Shown: piece after piece, positions 10,395-19,335 of the stretch
Layout of the letters: the number at the start of each line of letters is the position of its first letter
Numbering within the stretch: position 1 is the stretch's first letter
Source of the DNA: Portibacter lacus
Lineage (GTDB): Bacteria; Bacteroidota; Bacteroidia; Chitinophagales; Saprospiraceae
Direction of reading: 5' to 3'
NCBI RefSeq assembly: GCF_021533215.1
Contig: NZ_JAJNKA010000009.1
Coordinates: forward strand, 186,001-250,000
Length of the DNA stretch: 64,000 nucleotides
Made by a program: the position numbers and the translations under genes
Notes under the pieces: generated by a model
What the model saw: the letters and a program-made list of their open reading frames with translations, nothing else
The model's database searches: none
Told to the model about the DNA's origin: nothing

Positions 10395-10850
10395 TTAATT
10401 CTTCTTAGCAAGTTGTTTTTTGATATCTTCCAGTTCTGCCTTAAGTTCTTTATTTTCTTCTGATAATTTAATGGTATGTTGCCACAGCCATTCGACTTGT
10501 TCTAATATTTTTGCATCCATGGCTTGGAGTTCATACCCTTCTTTCACAAGCTGTTCAGCAGATGGCATATTGACTAAGTGAGACTTAGAATCGATAGATG
10601 CCTTAACATCATTTAGTGCTGGTGTTTTGTCAAATGAATCGTCAGACCAATCTGCAGCGCTTTTAACAGCGACTTTTACTTTTTCGGTCATCATTCCGTT
10701 CTGGACATATAGATTATAAGGGCCAGGAGTTGAAATTTGACTAGTATCTCCTATAATTACCTTCCCACTTGATTTTAAGATCATTAATTCTTGAGAAGAT
10801 GCGATATTAAAAGATACAATTACAATAACAAACGCGAATATTAATTTCAT
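10395..10850 (-). CDS. Small secreted protein with S74/tail-fibre-like C-terminal coiled coil
   Basis: 151 aa with a signal peptide (MKLIFAFVIVIVSFNIASSQ) and a short beta-rich middle. The C-terminal region has the pattern AADWSDDSFDK...LVNMPSAEQLVKEGYELQAMDAKILEQVEWLW, followed by a coiled coil to the end. This tail also ends many Bacteroidota proteins labelled tail-fibre or S74-like; the protein at 29292-30314 carries the same type. The intramolecular chaperone catalytic part is not visible. First gene of the minus-strand operon, 31 bp before DUF1800. An oligomerising surface protein is a reasonable guess; this is not evidence of phage. Confidence 0.7.
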   Translation of the reverse strand: MKLIFAFVIVIVSFNIASSQELMILKSSGKVIIGDTSQISTPGPYNLYVQNGMMTEKVKVAVKSAADWSDDSFDKTPALNDVKASIDSKSHLVNMPSAEQLVKEGYELQAMDAKILEQVEWLWQHTIKLSEENKELKAELEDIKKQLAKKN

Positions 10851-11182
10851 AACGGTCTATGTTTTAGCGGAGATATAAATAGCATGGCTATTTCACCTCC
10901 ATAAATAATGGAAATAAAAAGGTGTAAGGTGGCAAAATTACAGGGTGGAGTGTGAGCACAATTTTGTTCTCATTACAATAATAGTAAAAGCTAGAAGTAA
11001 AACAAAGTGATCTTAAAGTCTAATCTCAAAAAGAGAAGGAATGTCGTGTGAAGCATGTGTTATTCTTGTCTTAATTCTTCATGTATAAGCAGAAAAATCG
11101 TTGAAAATTATTCTGCTGATGCTTTGGGTTAAACATTGACCTAAACTTTTCCGCTTAAAAAAGAGGTCAAACGCAAGCTAAG
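10851..11182. other. Intergenic region between divergent operons
   Basis: About 330 AT-rich bases between the minus-strand DUF1800/DUF1501 operon and the BlaI operators. No gene or RNA was recognised. It must hold the promoter of the minus-strand operon, but no convincing element was found. Confidence 0.6.
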
Positions 11183-11278
11183 TACTACAAAACTAGTATT
11201 GGTACTAAAAATATAGTATTAAAACTAAATAATTAGTAGAAATACTATAAAAATAGTTGCAATACTAAAAACTTAGTA
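11183..11278 (+). promoter_or_regulatory. Array of five BlaI-type operator dyads at 20-bp pitch
   Basis: Five 16-bp dyads of the form TACTA-N6-TAGTA lie at 11183-11198, 11203-11218, 11223-11238, 11243-11258 and 11263-11278. Three have both half sites perfect; the third starts AACTA and the fourth ends TAGTT. Start-to-start spacing is exactly 20 bp each time, close to two helical turns. The array ends 28 bp before the blaI-like start codon. BlaI/MecI repressors bind short dyads with a similar layout and usually control their own operon, so autoregulation by the adjacent gene is the natural reading (inference). Confidence 0.8.
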
Positions 11279-11287
11279 TTACCTTTA
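11257..11287 (+). promoter_or_regulatory. Possible promoter of the blaI-M56 operon
   Basis: TTG at 11257-11259 and TACCTTTA at 11280-11287 approximate the Bacteroidota -33 (TTTG) and -7 (TAnnTTTG) elements with about 20 bp between them. The -7 element lacks the final G, so the match is partial. Operator dyads four and five overlap or touch it, which would suit repression by steric block. Confidence 0.35.
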
Positions 11288-11306
11288 TTGAAAATATACA
11301 ATACAA

Positions 11307-11669
11307 GTGAAAAAATTAACCAAGAAAGAAGAGGAAATCATGCAGGAAATCTGGAAGCAAGGCAAAGCTTTTATTAAAGATATCGTAGATGCTCTTCCTG
11401 CGCCTAAGCCACATTACAACACTGTTTCGACGGTGCTGAAGATTCTACAAGAAAAAGGTTTTGTCGACTATGTTAAATATGGGAACGTCTACCAGTACTT
11501 TCCTGTAGTGTCGATCGATGCTTATAAGACTGAGGAAGTAGATGACTTGCTAGAAAAGTATTTTGACAATTCATATGTGAATATGATTGCCCACTTTGCG
11601 AAGAAACAAGACATGGATCAGAAAGAAATTGATGAAATTATCAAGTTAATTAAATCTAATAAGTCATGA
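11307..11669 (+). CDS. BlaI/MecI/CopY-family transcriptional repressor
   Basis: 120 aa starting at GTG. The N-terminal winged helix reads LTKKEEEIMQEIWKQGKAFI...HYNTVSTVLKILQEKGFVDY, the usual BlaI recognition region. A helical C-terminal dimerisation part follows (DDLLEKYFDNSYVNMIAHFAKK). Length matches the family (about 120-130 aa). The stop overlaps the start of the M56 peptidase gene by 4 bp (ATGA), the classic blaI-blaR1 arrangement. In known systems the membrane peptidase leads to repressor inactivation and derepression. No beta-lactamase gene is nearby, so the regulated function is probably something other than beta-lactam resistance. Confidence 0.93.
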   Translation: MKKLTKKEEEIMQEIWKQGKAFIKDIVDALPAPKPHYNTVSTVLKILQEKGFVDYVKYGNVYQYFPVVSIDAYKTEEVDDLLEKYFDNSYVNMIAHFAKKQDMDQKEIDEIIKLIKSNKS

Positions 11670-13378
11670 TCGCATACTTGATTCATGCTTCGATTTTACT
11701 ATCAGGACTGATCATTTTTTATTGGTTATTTCTGAAAAATGAAACGTTCTTTACATTGAATAGGTGGACTTTCATGTGTTGTATCTTATTGTCTTTCGCG
11801 CTTCCATCTATTAGCATTCCAGCTTCTTTATCCATTCAGAAATCCATCCCTGCTTTAGCATTTGATTTTTCAAAATTGGAGCCTGATGAAAGTAAGGCAG
11901 CTGTGATAAATGAGAAAGACATTGCACATATTAGTTCGATTCAGAACGAGGAAGATCGTAAACAAGCGACAACATTGACCGCTAAAAAATGGAGTCTAAA
12001 GTCTATTTTGTTAGCCATTTATATAGTAGGCGTAGTGATTTTTCTCATTGTCTTCCTGCTCCAATTAATCATTTTACTCACTCGAAAGTATAATCTGAAT
12101 TCCGTTAAAACCGGAAAGTACACGATAGTGGAATTGGTGAAAGATGTAGAGCCATATTCGTTTATGAATACCATCTATATCAATCCGGAAAGCTATGATC
12201 CGGAGACTTATGAGCAAATTATCGCGCATGAAAAATTACACATTGACCAAGCTCATTTTGTAGATAAGTTACTTGCTGAATTCTTAGTTATCCTATTTTG
12301 GTTTAATCCTTTAATGTGGTTGCTGAGGAGCGCCATTGGGAAAAACCTTGAGTTTCTGACAGACCACATGTTGCTTAAAAAAGGGATGGAGAAGGAATCA
12401 TATCAGATGAGTTTACTGAAAGTATCTGTGTCTACGAAGCCCTTTAATCTCACAACCAGTTATAATAATTCATTTTTAAAAAATCGTATAATCATGATGA
12501 ATTCTAAAAAATCTTCGATCGCTTCTATTTGGAAATATTTATTTATTCTTCCATTATTTTTTCTCTCCATGATCAGTCTGAATGCTATTCAAGACGAAGC
12601 TTTGCCAAGTGATGAAACTGTACAATTAGCACAAGATGCCATTCCAGAAAATCCAATTAATTCAGCCTCATCTTCAGTAGAAACTACAAACAAAAATTGG
12701 AAGTCATTACCACTTACAGACACTGCTAACCCGAAAAATGCAAAGCGAGAACTTAATCTAGAAACGGTAACAGGAATCAATATCGCAAATAATGCAAATA
12801 TCTCTATTAGAAAATCTGACAGGCAAAAGATCATCGTAGAAGGTCCAACTCATTTGTTAGACGCACTTAACTTAGAAGTGAAAAATGGCTTCTGGAATGT
12901 AAAAATTGGAAAAGACGACGACTATAAAAGTGATAAAAGTGGCTTGATCAGTATTGTGATGGAAGTTAAAGAATTGAATAATGCGACGATCAGCGGGGAA
13001 GGAAGCATTTCTGGACAAGGTGTTTTCAAAACCTCAGGTGAAATGAACGTTTCCATAAGCGGTAGTGGCAATATTGTATTAGATTTTGAATCTAGCTCTA
13101 CCAATTGTACGGTCAGCGGTTCGGGAAATATCGTCCTGAAAGGAAAAACAGAGAAAGTCCATATCGGAATGAGTGGGTCAGGTAATATTACTACCACACA
13201 ATTATTAGCAAAAGATGTCAATATGGGCATATCTGGAAATGCTAAAATTGCTGTCCATGCAGAACGAAGTTTAAATACAGCAGTCTCTGGTGTCGCTGAC
13301 ATAGAATATACGGGAAATCCTAAGGTGAGTTCAAGTTCTTCAGGAGATGCAACCATTAATAGGAGAGGAAGAAATTAG
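11666..13378 (+). CDS. M56 (BlaR1-type) membrane metallopeptidase fused to a C-terminal GIN/DUF2807 domain
   Basis: 570 aa. Hydrophobic segments lie near residues 4-22, 30-50 and 110-135. The gluzincin motif H188-E-K-L-H192 is followed by a conserved FWFNPLMW. A further membrane segment near 288-305 precedes an exported linker. The C-terminal about 200 residues (about 363-565) are a repetitive beta-helix-like GIN/DUF2807 domain, with repeated SGSGNI motifs (ISGSGNIVLDF, VSGSGNIVLKG, MSGSGNITTTQ). Classical BlaR1 ends instead in a penicillin-binding sensor; here that position holds an adhesin-head-like domain. It is translationally coupled to the repressor. The GIN domain may act as the outside sensor or as a released substrate; both ideas are inference. 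Confidence 0.88.
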   Translation: MIAYLIHASILLSGLIIFYWLFLKNETFFTLNRWTFMCCILLSFALPSISIPASLSIQKSIPALAFDFSKLEPDESKAAVINEKDIAHISSIQNEEDRKQATTLTAKKWSLKSILLAIYIVGVVIFLIVFLLQLIILLTRKYNLNSVKTGKYTIVELVKDVEPYSFMNTIYINPESYDPETYEQIIAHEKLHIDQAHFVDKLLAEFLVILFWFNPLMWLLRSAIGKNLEFLTDHMLLKKGMEKESYQMSLLKVSVSTKPFNLTTSYNNSFLKNRIIMMNSKKSSIASIWKYLFILPLFFLSMISLNAIQDEALPSDETVQLAQDAIPENPINSASSSVETTNKNWKSLPLTDTANPKNAKRELNLETVTGINIANNANISIRKSDRQKIIVEGPTHLLDALNLEVKNGFWNVKIGKDDDYKSDKSGLISIVMEVKELNNATISGEGSISGQGVFKTSGEMNVSISGSGNIVLDFESSSTNCTVSGSGNIVLKGKTEKVHIGMSGSGNITTTQLLAKDVNMGISGNAKIAVHAERSLNTAVSGVADIEYTGNPKVSSSSSGDATINRRGRN

Positions 13379-13665
13379 GATATAGGTCAATGTTAGATTA
13401 TAGTCGGCAAAAGAGATTTCCCAGAAACTGAAAAGTAGTCCTACTCATGGAGAGGTTTGACTTATTCTCCTAGCAGCTTAATTATAAATATAGCGTGTAC
13501 CGAGTCGAGGAATCCGTTCTTAATGTTAGAGGGCGAATTACCTTGTTAGAGGACTCGAATATTTACCCAAATTTTATGATGATGAGTAATCAGGTTTGTT
13601 GCAAGCCCTGAAATCCTTATCTCTAATTTTAAAAAAGCATCATCTTTTAAAATAACATTAATCGA

Positions 13666-14994
13666 ATGAAAAATATTTATTCAATAGTCCTTTTAGTTAT
13701 CACAATATTGGGTTGTAATCATAAAACTGATCGATTAAGTCAAAATATTATCACTTCGGATATTGATAATTTTTGGAATGCTTACGATAGAATAAAGGCA
13801 ACGAAAGATACTATTCAGCAAATCAAAATATTAAAATCATTATTTCTTGATAAAGCTTCCGAAGGTCAAAAAAAGATGATTCAAGCAAGAAATTATTCAC
13901 ATAAAGAATATGTCAACGTGATTAATGATTTTCCAAAATTTTGGACTTCTATTAGAGGAAATACTTTAAAAGCCAAAACAATTGATAAAGAACTTTCAAT
14001 TGGTATTGATAAATTAAAATCAATATATCCACAGGTAAAACCAGCAAAAATATATTTTACAATAGGCGCCTTAAGAAGTAATGGAACCACTATGGATAGT
14101 TCAGTACTTATTGGTACAGAATTAGCTTTTGCTGACAAGCAGATACCTACAGAGGAGTTTCCAGAATATCTTTCTCATTTAAGAAATTATTTTGATACTG
14201 AACCGAGTGAAAATCTTGTATTCTTAAATATTCACGAGTATATTCATACGCAACAAAAAACTACAATCGGGAATAATCTTTTGGCTCAAACTGTATTAGA
14301 AGGTGTGGCTGAATTTATAGCAGAAAAAGCATTAAATACAGGTTCGCCAAATCCTCAAATTCAGTTTGGAAAAGAAAATGATGCTAAAATAAAATCCAAA
14401 TTTGAACTCGAAATGTTTTCGCCGAATGTTTACAACTGGATTTGGAACAGCACTAATAATGAGTTCGGAATGCGTGATTTAGCATATTATGTTGGATATA
14501 GAATTTGCGAAAATTATTACAATAATCAAGAAGATAAACAGATAGCTATTGAGCAAATGATTCAGTTAGATTACAATAAAGAAAGCGAGTTAATTGAATT
14601 TGTAGAAAAATCTAATTATTTCAGTAAACCACTCAAATCCTATAAAGCCGCTTTTGAGAATAAAAGACCGAGTGTAGTAAGTTTAGGAGAAATTAAAAAT
14701 GGAAGTTCGAATGTTAAAACGAACATGGAGACATTAACAATTAACTTCTCAGAACCGATGGATACTCGTTTTCGAAATTTTCAACTTGGTCCACTTGGTG
14801 AAGAGAATGTAATAAGAATTAAGATATTTATTGGTTTCTCGGAGGATGGTAAGTCGGTGAGTTTTAATATTGAAGAATTAGAACCATCGAAAAAATATCA
14901 AATAATTGTTGGTTCAGGTTTTAGAAACAGGCAAGGAATTCCATTAATTCCTTATCTGATTGAATTTAATACAACTAGTAAAGTAAAAAGCTAG
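13666..14994 (+). CDS. Lipoprotein with HExxH metallopeptidase motif and C-terminal Ig-like domain
   Basis: 442 aa. The lipobox ends ITILGC (C17). The motif H190-E-Y-I-H194 in FLNIHEYIHTQQ, followed some 20 residues later by LEGVAEFIAEKAL, is a gluzincin-like zinc site resembling DUF2268-type predicted proteases. From about 345 a beta-rich domain (LTINFSEPMDTRF...YQIIVGSGFRNRQGIPL) resembles the Big_5 Ig-like domain. It stands alone, 287 bp after the M56 gene, with a good terminator behind it. The substrate is unknown. Catalytic activity is predicted only from the motif. Confidence 0.72.
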   Translation: MKNIYSIVLLVITILGCNHKTDRLSQNIITSDIDNFWNAYDRIKATKDTIQQIKILKSLFLDKASEGQKKMIQARNYSHKEYVNVINDFPKFWTSIRGNTLKAKTIDKELSIGIDKLKSIYPQVKPAKIYFTIGALRSNGTTMDSSVLIGTELAFADKQIPTEEFPEYLSHLRNYFDTEPSENLVFLNIHEYIHTQQKTTIGNNLLAQTVLEGVAEFIAEKALNTGSPNPQIQFGKENDAKIKSKFELEMFSPNVYNWIWNSTNNEFGMRDLAYYVGYRICENYYNNQEDKQIAIEQMIQLDYNKESELIEFVEKSNYFSKPLKSYKAAFENKRPSVVSLGEIKNGSSNVKTNMETLTINFSEPMDTRFRNFQLGPLGEENVIRIKIFIGFSEDGKSVSFNIEELEPSKKYQIIVGSGFRNRQGIPLIPYLIEFNTTSKVKS

Positions 14995-15041
14995 TACCAA
15001 CTCCTTGTAGGATTAATTTCTTGGCAATCTTAAGAATAAGG

Positions 15042-15075
15042 AATAGCGATATTTTCAAGGTGATATCGCTATTTT
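15042..15075 (+). terminator. Intrinsic terminator of the HExxH lipoprotein gene
   Basis: A perfect 11-bp stem (AATAGCGATAT at 15042-15052 with ATATCGCTATT at 15063-15073) encloses a 10-nt loop. The stem ends in a short T run. It lies about 50 bp after the stop codon at 14994. Confidence 0.7.
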
Positions 15076-15212
15076 CCAATCCCTCCATTAGGATGAGAAA
15101 AATGATAAAGGACAACTCATATTTTTTGATGGAATTGTAGTTTTTGATCCAATTAAAAGCTTAATTTAGGATTGTATTTAAAGTCTTATAGAAAATATGA
15201 AAATCACATTTC

Positions 15213-15587
15213 ATGAAAAAAGTAGCAAAATATACTCTGATTGTTTTCGGTCTTTTGTTTTTCATTGCTTGTATGTTTATTTTTAGACCCGTCCCGATTT
15301 TGTTCGAAAAAGATGCAATTATTAAAGAAGGGATAGTATCTAAAATTTATGAAGGTCAAGGAAATGATGTTGTATTTGTATTGGAGAATAATCAACAGAG
15401 ATATTACATTAATCGAGGGCTGGAGAATGGGTTAAATTTAAATAATCTGAAAGAAAAGTTAATCGGCAAACCAATTGTTGTGAAATATCCGAAACATTGG
15501 ACACCGCTCGACTGGAATAGCACGGTTAAGCATATTTCAAAGGTTGAGTTTGCAGATGAAGTAATCTATAATGAATTTAGAACTTAA
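15213..15587 (+). CDS. Small membrane-anchored protein of unknown function
   Basis: 124 aa. One N-terminal hydrophobic segment (about 7-27, containing FFIACMF) could be a membrane anchor or a poor lipoprotein signal. The rest is a compact alpha/beta stretch with VSKIYEGQGNDVVFVLENNQQRYYINRG, resembling small exported DUF3592-like beta domains only loosely. Codon use and length support a real gene. No neighbour gives a hint; the next gene is convergent. Confidence 0.6.
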   Translation: MKKVAKYTLIVFGLLFFIACMFIFRPVPILFEKDAIIKEGIVSKIYEGQGNDVVFVLENNQQRYYINRGLENGLNLNNLKEKLIGKPIVVKYPKHWTPLDWNSTVKHISKVEFADEVIYNEFRT

Positions 15588-15637
15588 TCATTGAAGTCAT
15601 TAAAGAGGTTCATGAATCAGCCCGTTATCATAATGAC

Positions 15638-17056
15638 TTATTTAATTGCTAAATCTTCTATGTGAAATGCGCTAAATTCCTTAATCATCGGCGGTTTGGT
15701 AGCCTCAGTGATTGTTAATTTTACCTTAGAGAACTGCTGACTTTCGATAACTTCTATCCGTTTATTTCCAATGTTGCTTCCATTAGAAATTTCAGACCAA
15801 CTCCCATTATTATAACCGCTAAGCGTGTAGGCTCTTACGCGTTCACCTTGCGAAATTTCTTCTCGAATGATAATTGTATTGACAAGAGTTTCTTTATCTA
15901 AGTTCAATATAACTTCTTTCCTATTTCCTTGAGTAGTAGCAATCGGATTACTAAAATGTTTCTTCTTGAAATCGCCTAGTTCTTTTAATCTTGCAACATC
16001 AGCATCGGGCATTAAACCTCGTGGATCAGGTGTTAATCCTAGAATCAACGTGGAATTTCTGCCAGCAGACTTCAGATACATCTGTACCAGGTTATCAAGC
16101 GGATATATTTTGTGTTCACTTTCAGGTTCCCAGAACCAATCATGACCTTTATATCCTCTTAGTGGTGCATCGGACATTGCGGGCATCCAATATTTTCCAT
16201 CTTTATCTCCATGTTTCAAGAGTTCAAAGTTGTTTCCATATACAATTTTCTGATTTGCAGAATGTGAAAACGGATAGGGAAATGTAGCCCAACAAGGGTA
16301 AGGGACTGTTCCTGATTCTGATCCTCCCCAACGGAAAGCGGCTAATTGAGAATTGTGATAAAATAGGCATTTCGGTTGAAATTTCTGGACAATCGGTAAT
16401 ACGTCTGCACCGTAATTGTTAGGATCATCGGCTCCACCATCGAACCAGATCATAAACAAGTCTCCATATTTTGTGCAGAGCTCCTTTACCATACCTTCAC
16501 ACATTTTCTTGTACGCTAACTGGCGATTCTTACTGAATTCATTATCACCTGAAACTTTAAAATCATAAACGCCAAAAAATGAATTCCATCGAATCCCAAT
16601 ATAAATTCCTGGCAAGAGCCCATATTTTCTACATGATTCCACAAAATCACGAACGATATCACCTTTGCCATCTTGAAACTTTAGCGCCTTCATTGAATAT
16701 GGATTGATATCGCTCTGATATAAGGCGAATCCCGTTTCATGCGTTGCTGTTAGTATTGCAAATTTTGCACCTGCATCTTTCGCAGATTTTACCCATTGAT
16801 CTGTATCTAAACCCTCAGGATTAAACATGTTGATATCAAGTATCGGACTAATTCTATTGTGCGCCTGATTGTATACTTCATTGTCGAAAACGTGAAGATC
16901 GTAATGGAACACAACACCTAATTCAGCATCTTGCCACATCATTTGTTCTTTCGTGGGTCTTGGGATTTCTGGAGTATTATCCTGTGCAGTAACATGGAAG
17001 CAAAGTGCTATCAATATTAAAAGGCTTAGAAAGTTGTTGAGTTTTATAGTATTCAT
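15638..17056 (-). CDS. GH29 alpha-L-fucosidase, secreted
   Basis: 472 aa with a signal peptide ending HVTAQ. GH29 motifs in order are WQDAELGVVFHYDLHVF near the N-terminus, AGAKFAILTATHETGFALYQS, GLLPGIYIGIRWNSFFG, and YGDLFMIWFDGGAD with the likely nucleophile D206. A C-terminal beta-sandwich of about 100 residues (from about 370) completes the protein. Retaining release of alpha-L-fucose from glycans is expected. The acid/base residue cannot be assigned by eye in this variable family. The gene stands alone, with no uptake genes next to it; export points to periplasmic or extracellular action. Confidence 0.88.
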   Translation of the reverse strand: MNTIKLNNFLSLLILIALCFHVTAQDNTPEIPRPTKEQMMWQDAELGVVFHYDLHVFDNEVYNQAHNRISPILDINMFNPEGLDTDQWVKSAKDAGAKFAILTATHETGFALYQSDINPYSMKALKFQDGKGDIVRDFVESCRKYGLLPGIYIGIRWNSFFGVYDFKVSGDNEFSKNRQLAYKKMCEGMVKELCTKYGDLFMIWFDGGADDPNNYGADVLPIVQKFQPKCLFYHNSQLAAFRWGGSESGTVPYPCWATFPYPFSHSANQKIVYGNNFELLKHGDKDGKYWMPAMSDAPLRGYKGHDWFWEPESEHKIYPLDNLVQMYLKSAGRNSTLILGLTPDPRGLMPDADVARLKELGDFKKKHFSNPIATTQGNRKEVILNLDKETLVNTIIIREEISQGERVRAYTLSGYNNGSWSEISNGSNIGNKRIEVIESQQFSKVKLTITEATKPPMIKEFSAFHIEDLAIK

Positions 17057-17280
17057 TTAGGTTTATTTTCTTTTAAGAATATAGCTTACGGTACAATCAC
17101 CACCATAAATATTGCTTCCTGAAGCAACATATAATTAGAATACCTATATCTGTATTAAGGGAAATTAAAAGAACAGTAAGTATTCTGAATTGCACAAGCT
17201 GAATATTAAGTTGATGGAAGATATAAAAATTCTCCTTTCGATTAAACTTAATCAATCAATCCTTGCGTGAATGTTAACAT

Positions 17281-17856
17281 TTAGATACCCAATATCAATG
17301 ATAAGCTAATAAGGGCAGTTATGCTTGAAACAATAATGACCCAAAATTTGTGTTGAAGATTGGTGATTCTGCGAATGATATCATAGATTAGAAAGTAAAC
17401 GATAACGATTCCTATTTGTCCAAGCTCGATCCCGATGTTAAATGCAAGCAATGGCATCGTTACACTTTGCATTCCTCCTAGCAGTGACTTCAAATAATTA
17501 GCGAAACCCATTCCATGAATAAGACCGAAAAATAAGGCTAATGCATAATGAAGTATGATTCCTTGACTAGATTTCTTCTTCATCACCAGAACAATGTTGA
17601 TAATACTAGTGATCAGAATCGTAATTGGAATTAATGTTTCTATGAGGTCCTTGTCAATGTTTATTAAATCTAACACGGAAAGAGCAAGAGTAATGGAATG
17701 TCCGATAGTGAAAGCTGTGACTAGGATAAGTACTTTGCGCCAATCTTTAATCAGAAAAATAGCACATAATGAAATGATGAAAATCATGTGATCGTAGGCC
17801 GCGAAATCAGCGATATGTTCAAGGCCAAGTTGTAAATAAAGGCTAAAGTCAGACAT
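17281..17856 (-). CDS. HupE/UreJ-like membrane protein
   Basis: 191 aa with about six to seven hydrophobic segments. The opening LGLEHIADFAAYDHMIFIISLCAIFLIKDWRK and the block ALALFFGLIHGMGFANYLKS are typical of the HupE/UreJ_2 family, in which conserved His and Asp residues may bind nickel or another metal. Members are found beside hydrogenase and urease genes or as stand-alone proteins in Bacteroidota. No such metalloenzyme is visible here, so metal transport remains a guess. Confidence 0.8.
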   Translation of the reverse strand: MSDFSLYLQLGLEHIADFAAYDHMIFIISLCAIFLIKDWRKVLILVTAFTIGHSITLALSVLDLINIDKDLIETLIPITILITSIINIVLVMKKKSSQGIILHYALALFFGLIHGMGFANYLKSLLGGMQSVTMPLLAFNIGIELGQIGIVIVYFLIYDIIRRITNLQHKFWVIIVSSITALISLSLILGI

Positions 17857-18178
17857 GCAGCGAAAATAATATTTTTAAAGAATTTATTTAGTCTTATGCC
17901 CATTAATCGTAGGCAAATATTTCCATTATCTCCACGCAAGCGGATAAAATGATAGAAGACCATTCTCTAGCTGCTTTTAAATACCATTTAGTTTGGTTTG
18001 ACCCAAATTTAAAACGACTGCTTATCCTAATTGGAAATTCATTTCGCTTTACTATTGCAGAAAAGTGCTTTTAAAAATTGACCTATATCAAATAATATGT
18101 CATCAACCACCTTATATGAATGAATAGGAGTGACTTGATGTTCAAATCAAGTCAAAAAGATATAACAGAATAAATTAA
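17857..18178. other. Intergenic region between divergent genes
   Basis: About 320 AT-rich bases between the HupE-like gene (minus) and the CBS gene (plus). No further gene, RNA or clear repeat was found. Both promoters should lie here. Confidence 0.6.
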
Positions 18179-18610
18179 ATGAATAGAGTTACTCCAATTT
18201 CCAAAATTATGCAGAAGAATTTTTATGAGATTTTACCAGACTTATCGATAGGTAAAGCCATGAAAATTATGAACAAAAAGAATGTCAAGCATTTAGCAGT
18301 CGTTAGAGATGGTATCTTCTTAGGATTTGTTTCCTTATGCGATTGTGAATATTTCAAATCCACACTTATTAAGGATGGGCACTTAGGTCCTGATGAATTG
18401 TTAAGATTAAAGCATCATAAGGTAAGTGAAATCATGTCCACGAAACTCGTGAAATTATCTCCTACAGATTCAATACACATCGCATCTGAAATCATGAAAT
18501 CAATTATTTTTCAAGTGATTCCAGTTATCGATAGAAACAGAATTATTGGGATTTTAACACCTGAATTGATTGCGAGTTGCAGAAAAAGGTTTGAATTAGC
18601 TCTCGTATAA
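18179..18610 (+). CDS. Two-CBS-domain protein
   Basis: 143 aa made almost wholly of a CBS pair: first VTPISKIMQKNFYEILPDLSIGKAMKIMNKKNVKHLAVVRDGIFLGFVS (several consecutive motifs), second HHKVSEIMSTKLVKLSPTDSIHIASEIMKSIIFQVIPVIDRNRIIGILTPELI. CBS pairs bind adenine nucleotides and act as regulatory modules. No catalytic domain is attached. It may regulate a partner protein in trans. It is followed 47 bp later by an unrelated gene of unknown function. Confidence 0.88.
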   Translation: MNRVTPISKIMQKNFYEILPDLSIGKAMKIMNKKNVKHLAVVRDGIFLGFVSLCDCEYFKSTLIKDGHLGPDELLRLKHHKVSEIMSTKLVKLSPTDSIHIASEIMKSIIFQVIPVIDRNRIIGILTPELIASCRKRFELALV

Positions 18611-18657
18611 ATTAACCGCGCTTTGTTTTTGTGAAATGAAGGTAATACCTTCGTGAC

Positions 18658-19335
18658 ATGAAATTAGCTTTAATTAAGCAGCTTGCGGAAGCCTATAAAC
18701 GTGACCTTGATCAAGGTATAGTTATTCCTGATTCGATATTTAGATTAAGCATACTAGAATGGCAGAAACATTTCGATTTAGAAGAAATGCGACTAGGACC
18801 GATCTTAGATCAGGCACTAAAAAATAAAGTCTCTGGCCATTATTGGGGAGGTGATCTACATTCTATTAAATCAAGTTTAATAGAGCTTGCTAATCACAAT
18901 CCGGATCTCTTTTGGGAAGCGATCAAAGATCTATTCAATGAAGATCGAATGATCATTATGAAGGCAAATCGTTTCCTTCATCACTGTGATATCATATTGA
19001 AGGATATAAAACGAGATAATTTGAAGATAAATACACATCGACAGTCTTATTATTCAGCATCTTTACTCTTAAGTTTGCAGTATCCAGCAAATTATTGTCT
19101 ATTTGATTTCGAAAAATTCGAACATTTCTGTCGTGTTATTGGTGTGAATGATATACCAGTAGATACAGACCTAGAACGGTATTATAAAATCGTCAACGCA
19201 GTTGGTAACATTTTATCCAAGGATGAAGATTTTATGACTTCTTATTACAGTAAATTGTCAACAGGTATATATTTAGGTCCATCTCTGCACTTCGTATATG
19301 AGTTAATGGACTATAGTACTAAAATAAAAGCATGA
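18658..19335 (+). CDS. Protein of unknown function (225 aa)
   Basis: A soluble, mostly helical protein without signal or membrane segments. The stretch HRQSYYSASLLLSLQYPANYCLFDFEKFEHFCRVIG faintly recalls the N-terminal module of some McrB-like or restriction-linked proteins, but this is too weak to assign. A 6-bp hairpin (GAAGGT-AAT-ACCTTC, 18638-18652) sits just before the start codon and might affect translation. The stop overlaps the next start by 4 bp, so it is translationally coupled to the NAD(P)-binding protein. Confidence 0.65.
   Translation: MKLALIKQLAEAYKRDLDQGIVIPDSIFRLSILEWQKHFDLEEMRLGPILDQALKNKVSGHYWGGDLHSIKSSLIELANHNPDLFWEAIKDLFNEDRMIIMKANRFLHHCDIILKDIKRDNLKINTHRQSYYSASLLLSLQYPANYCLFDFEKFEHFCRVIGVNDIPVDTDLERYYKIVNAVGNILSKDEDFMTSYYSKLSTGIYLGPSLHFVYELMDYSTKIKA

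Noticed and set aside
12922-13356. 144-aa minus-strand frame
   Set aside because: It is antisense to the GIN domain of the M56 fusion, whose repeats create the open frame.
11307-13378. Beta-lactam resistance system (blaI-blaR1)
   Set aside because: The sensor domain is a GIN domain, not penicillin-binding, and no beta-lactamase is present in the window.
15594-15640. Terminator between convergent genes (AAGTCATTA / TAATGACTT)
   Set aside because: The loop of about 29 nt is too long and there is no T run, so I do not annotate it.
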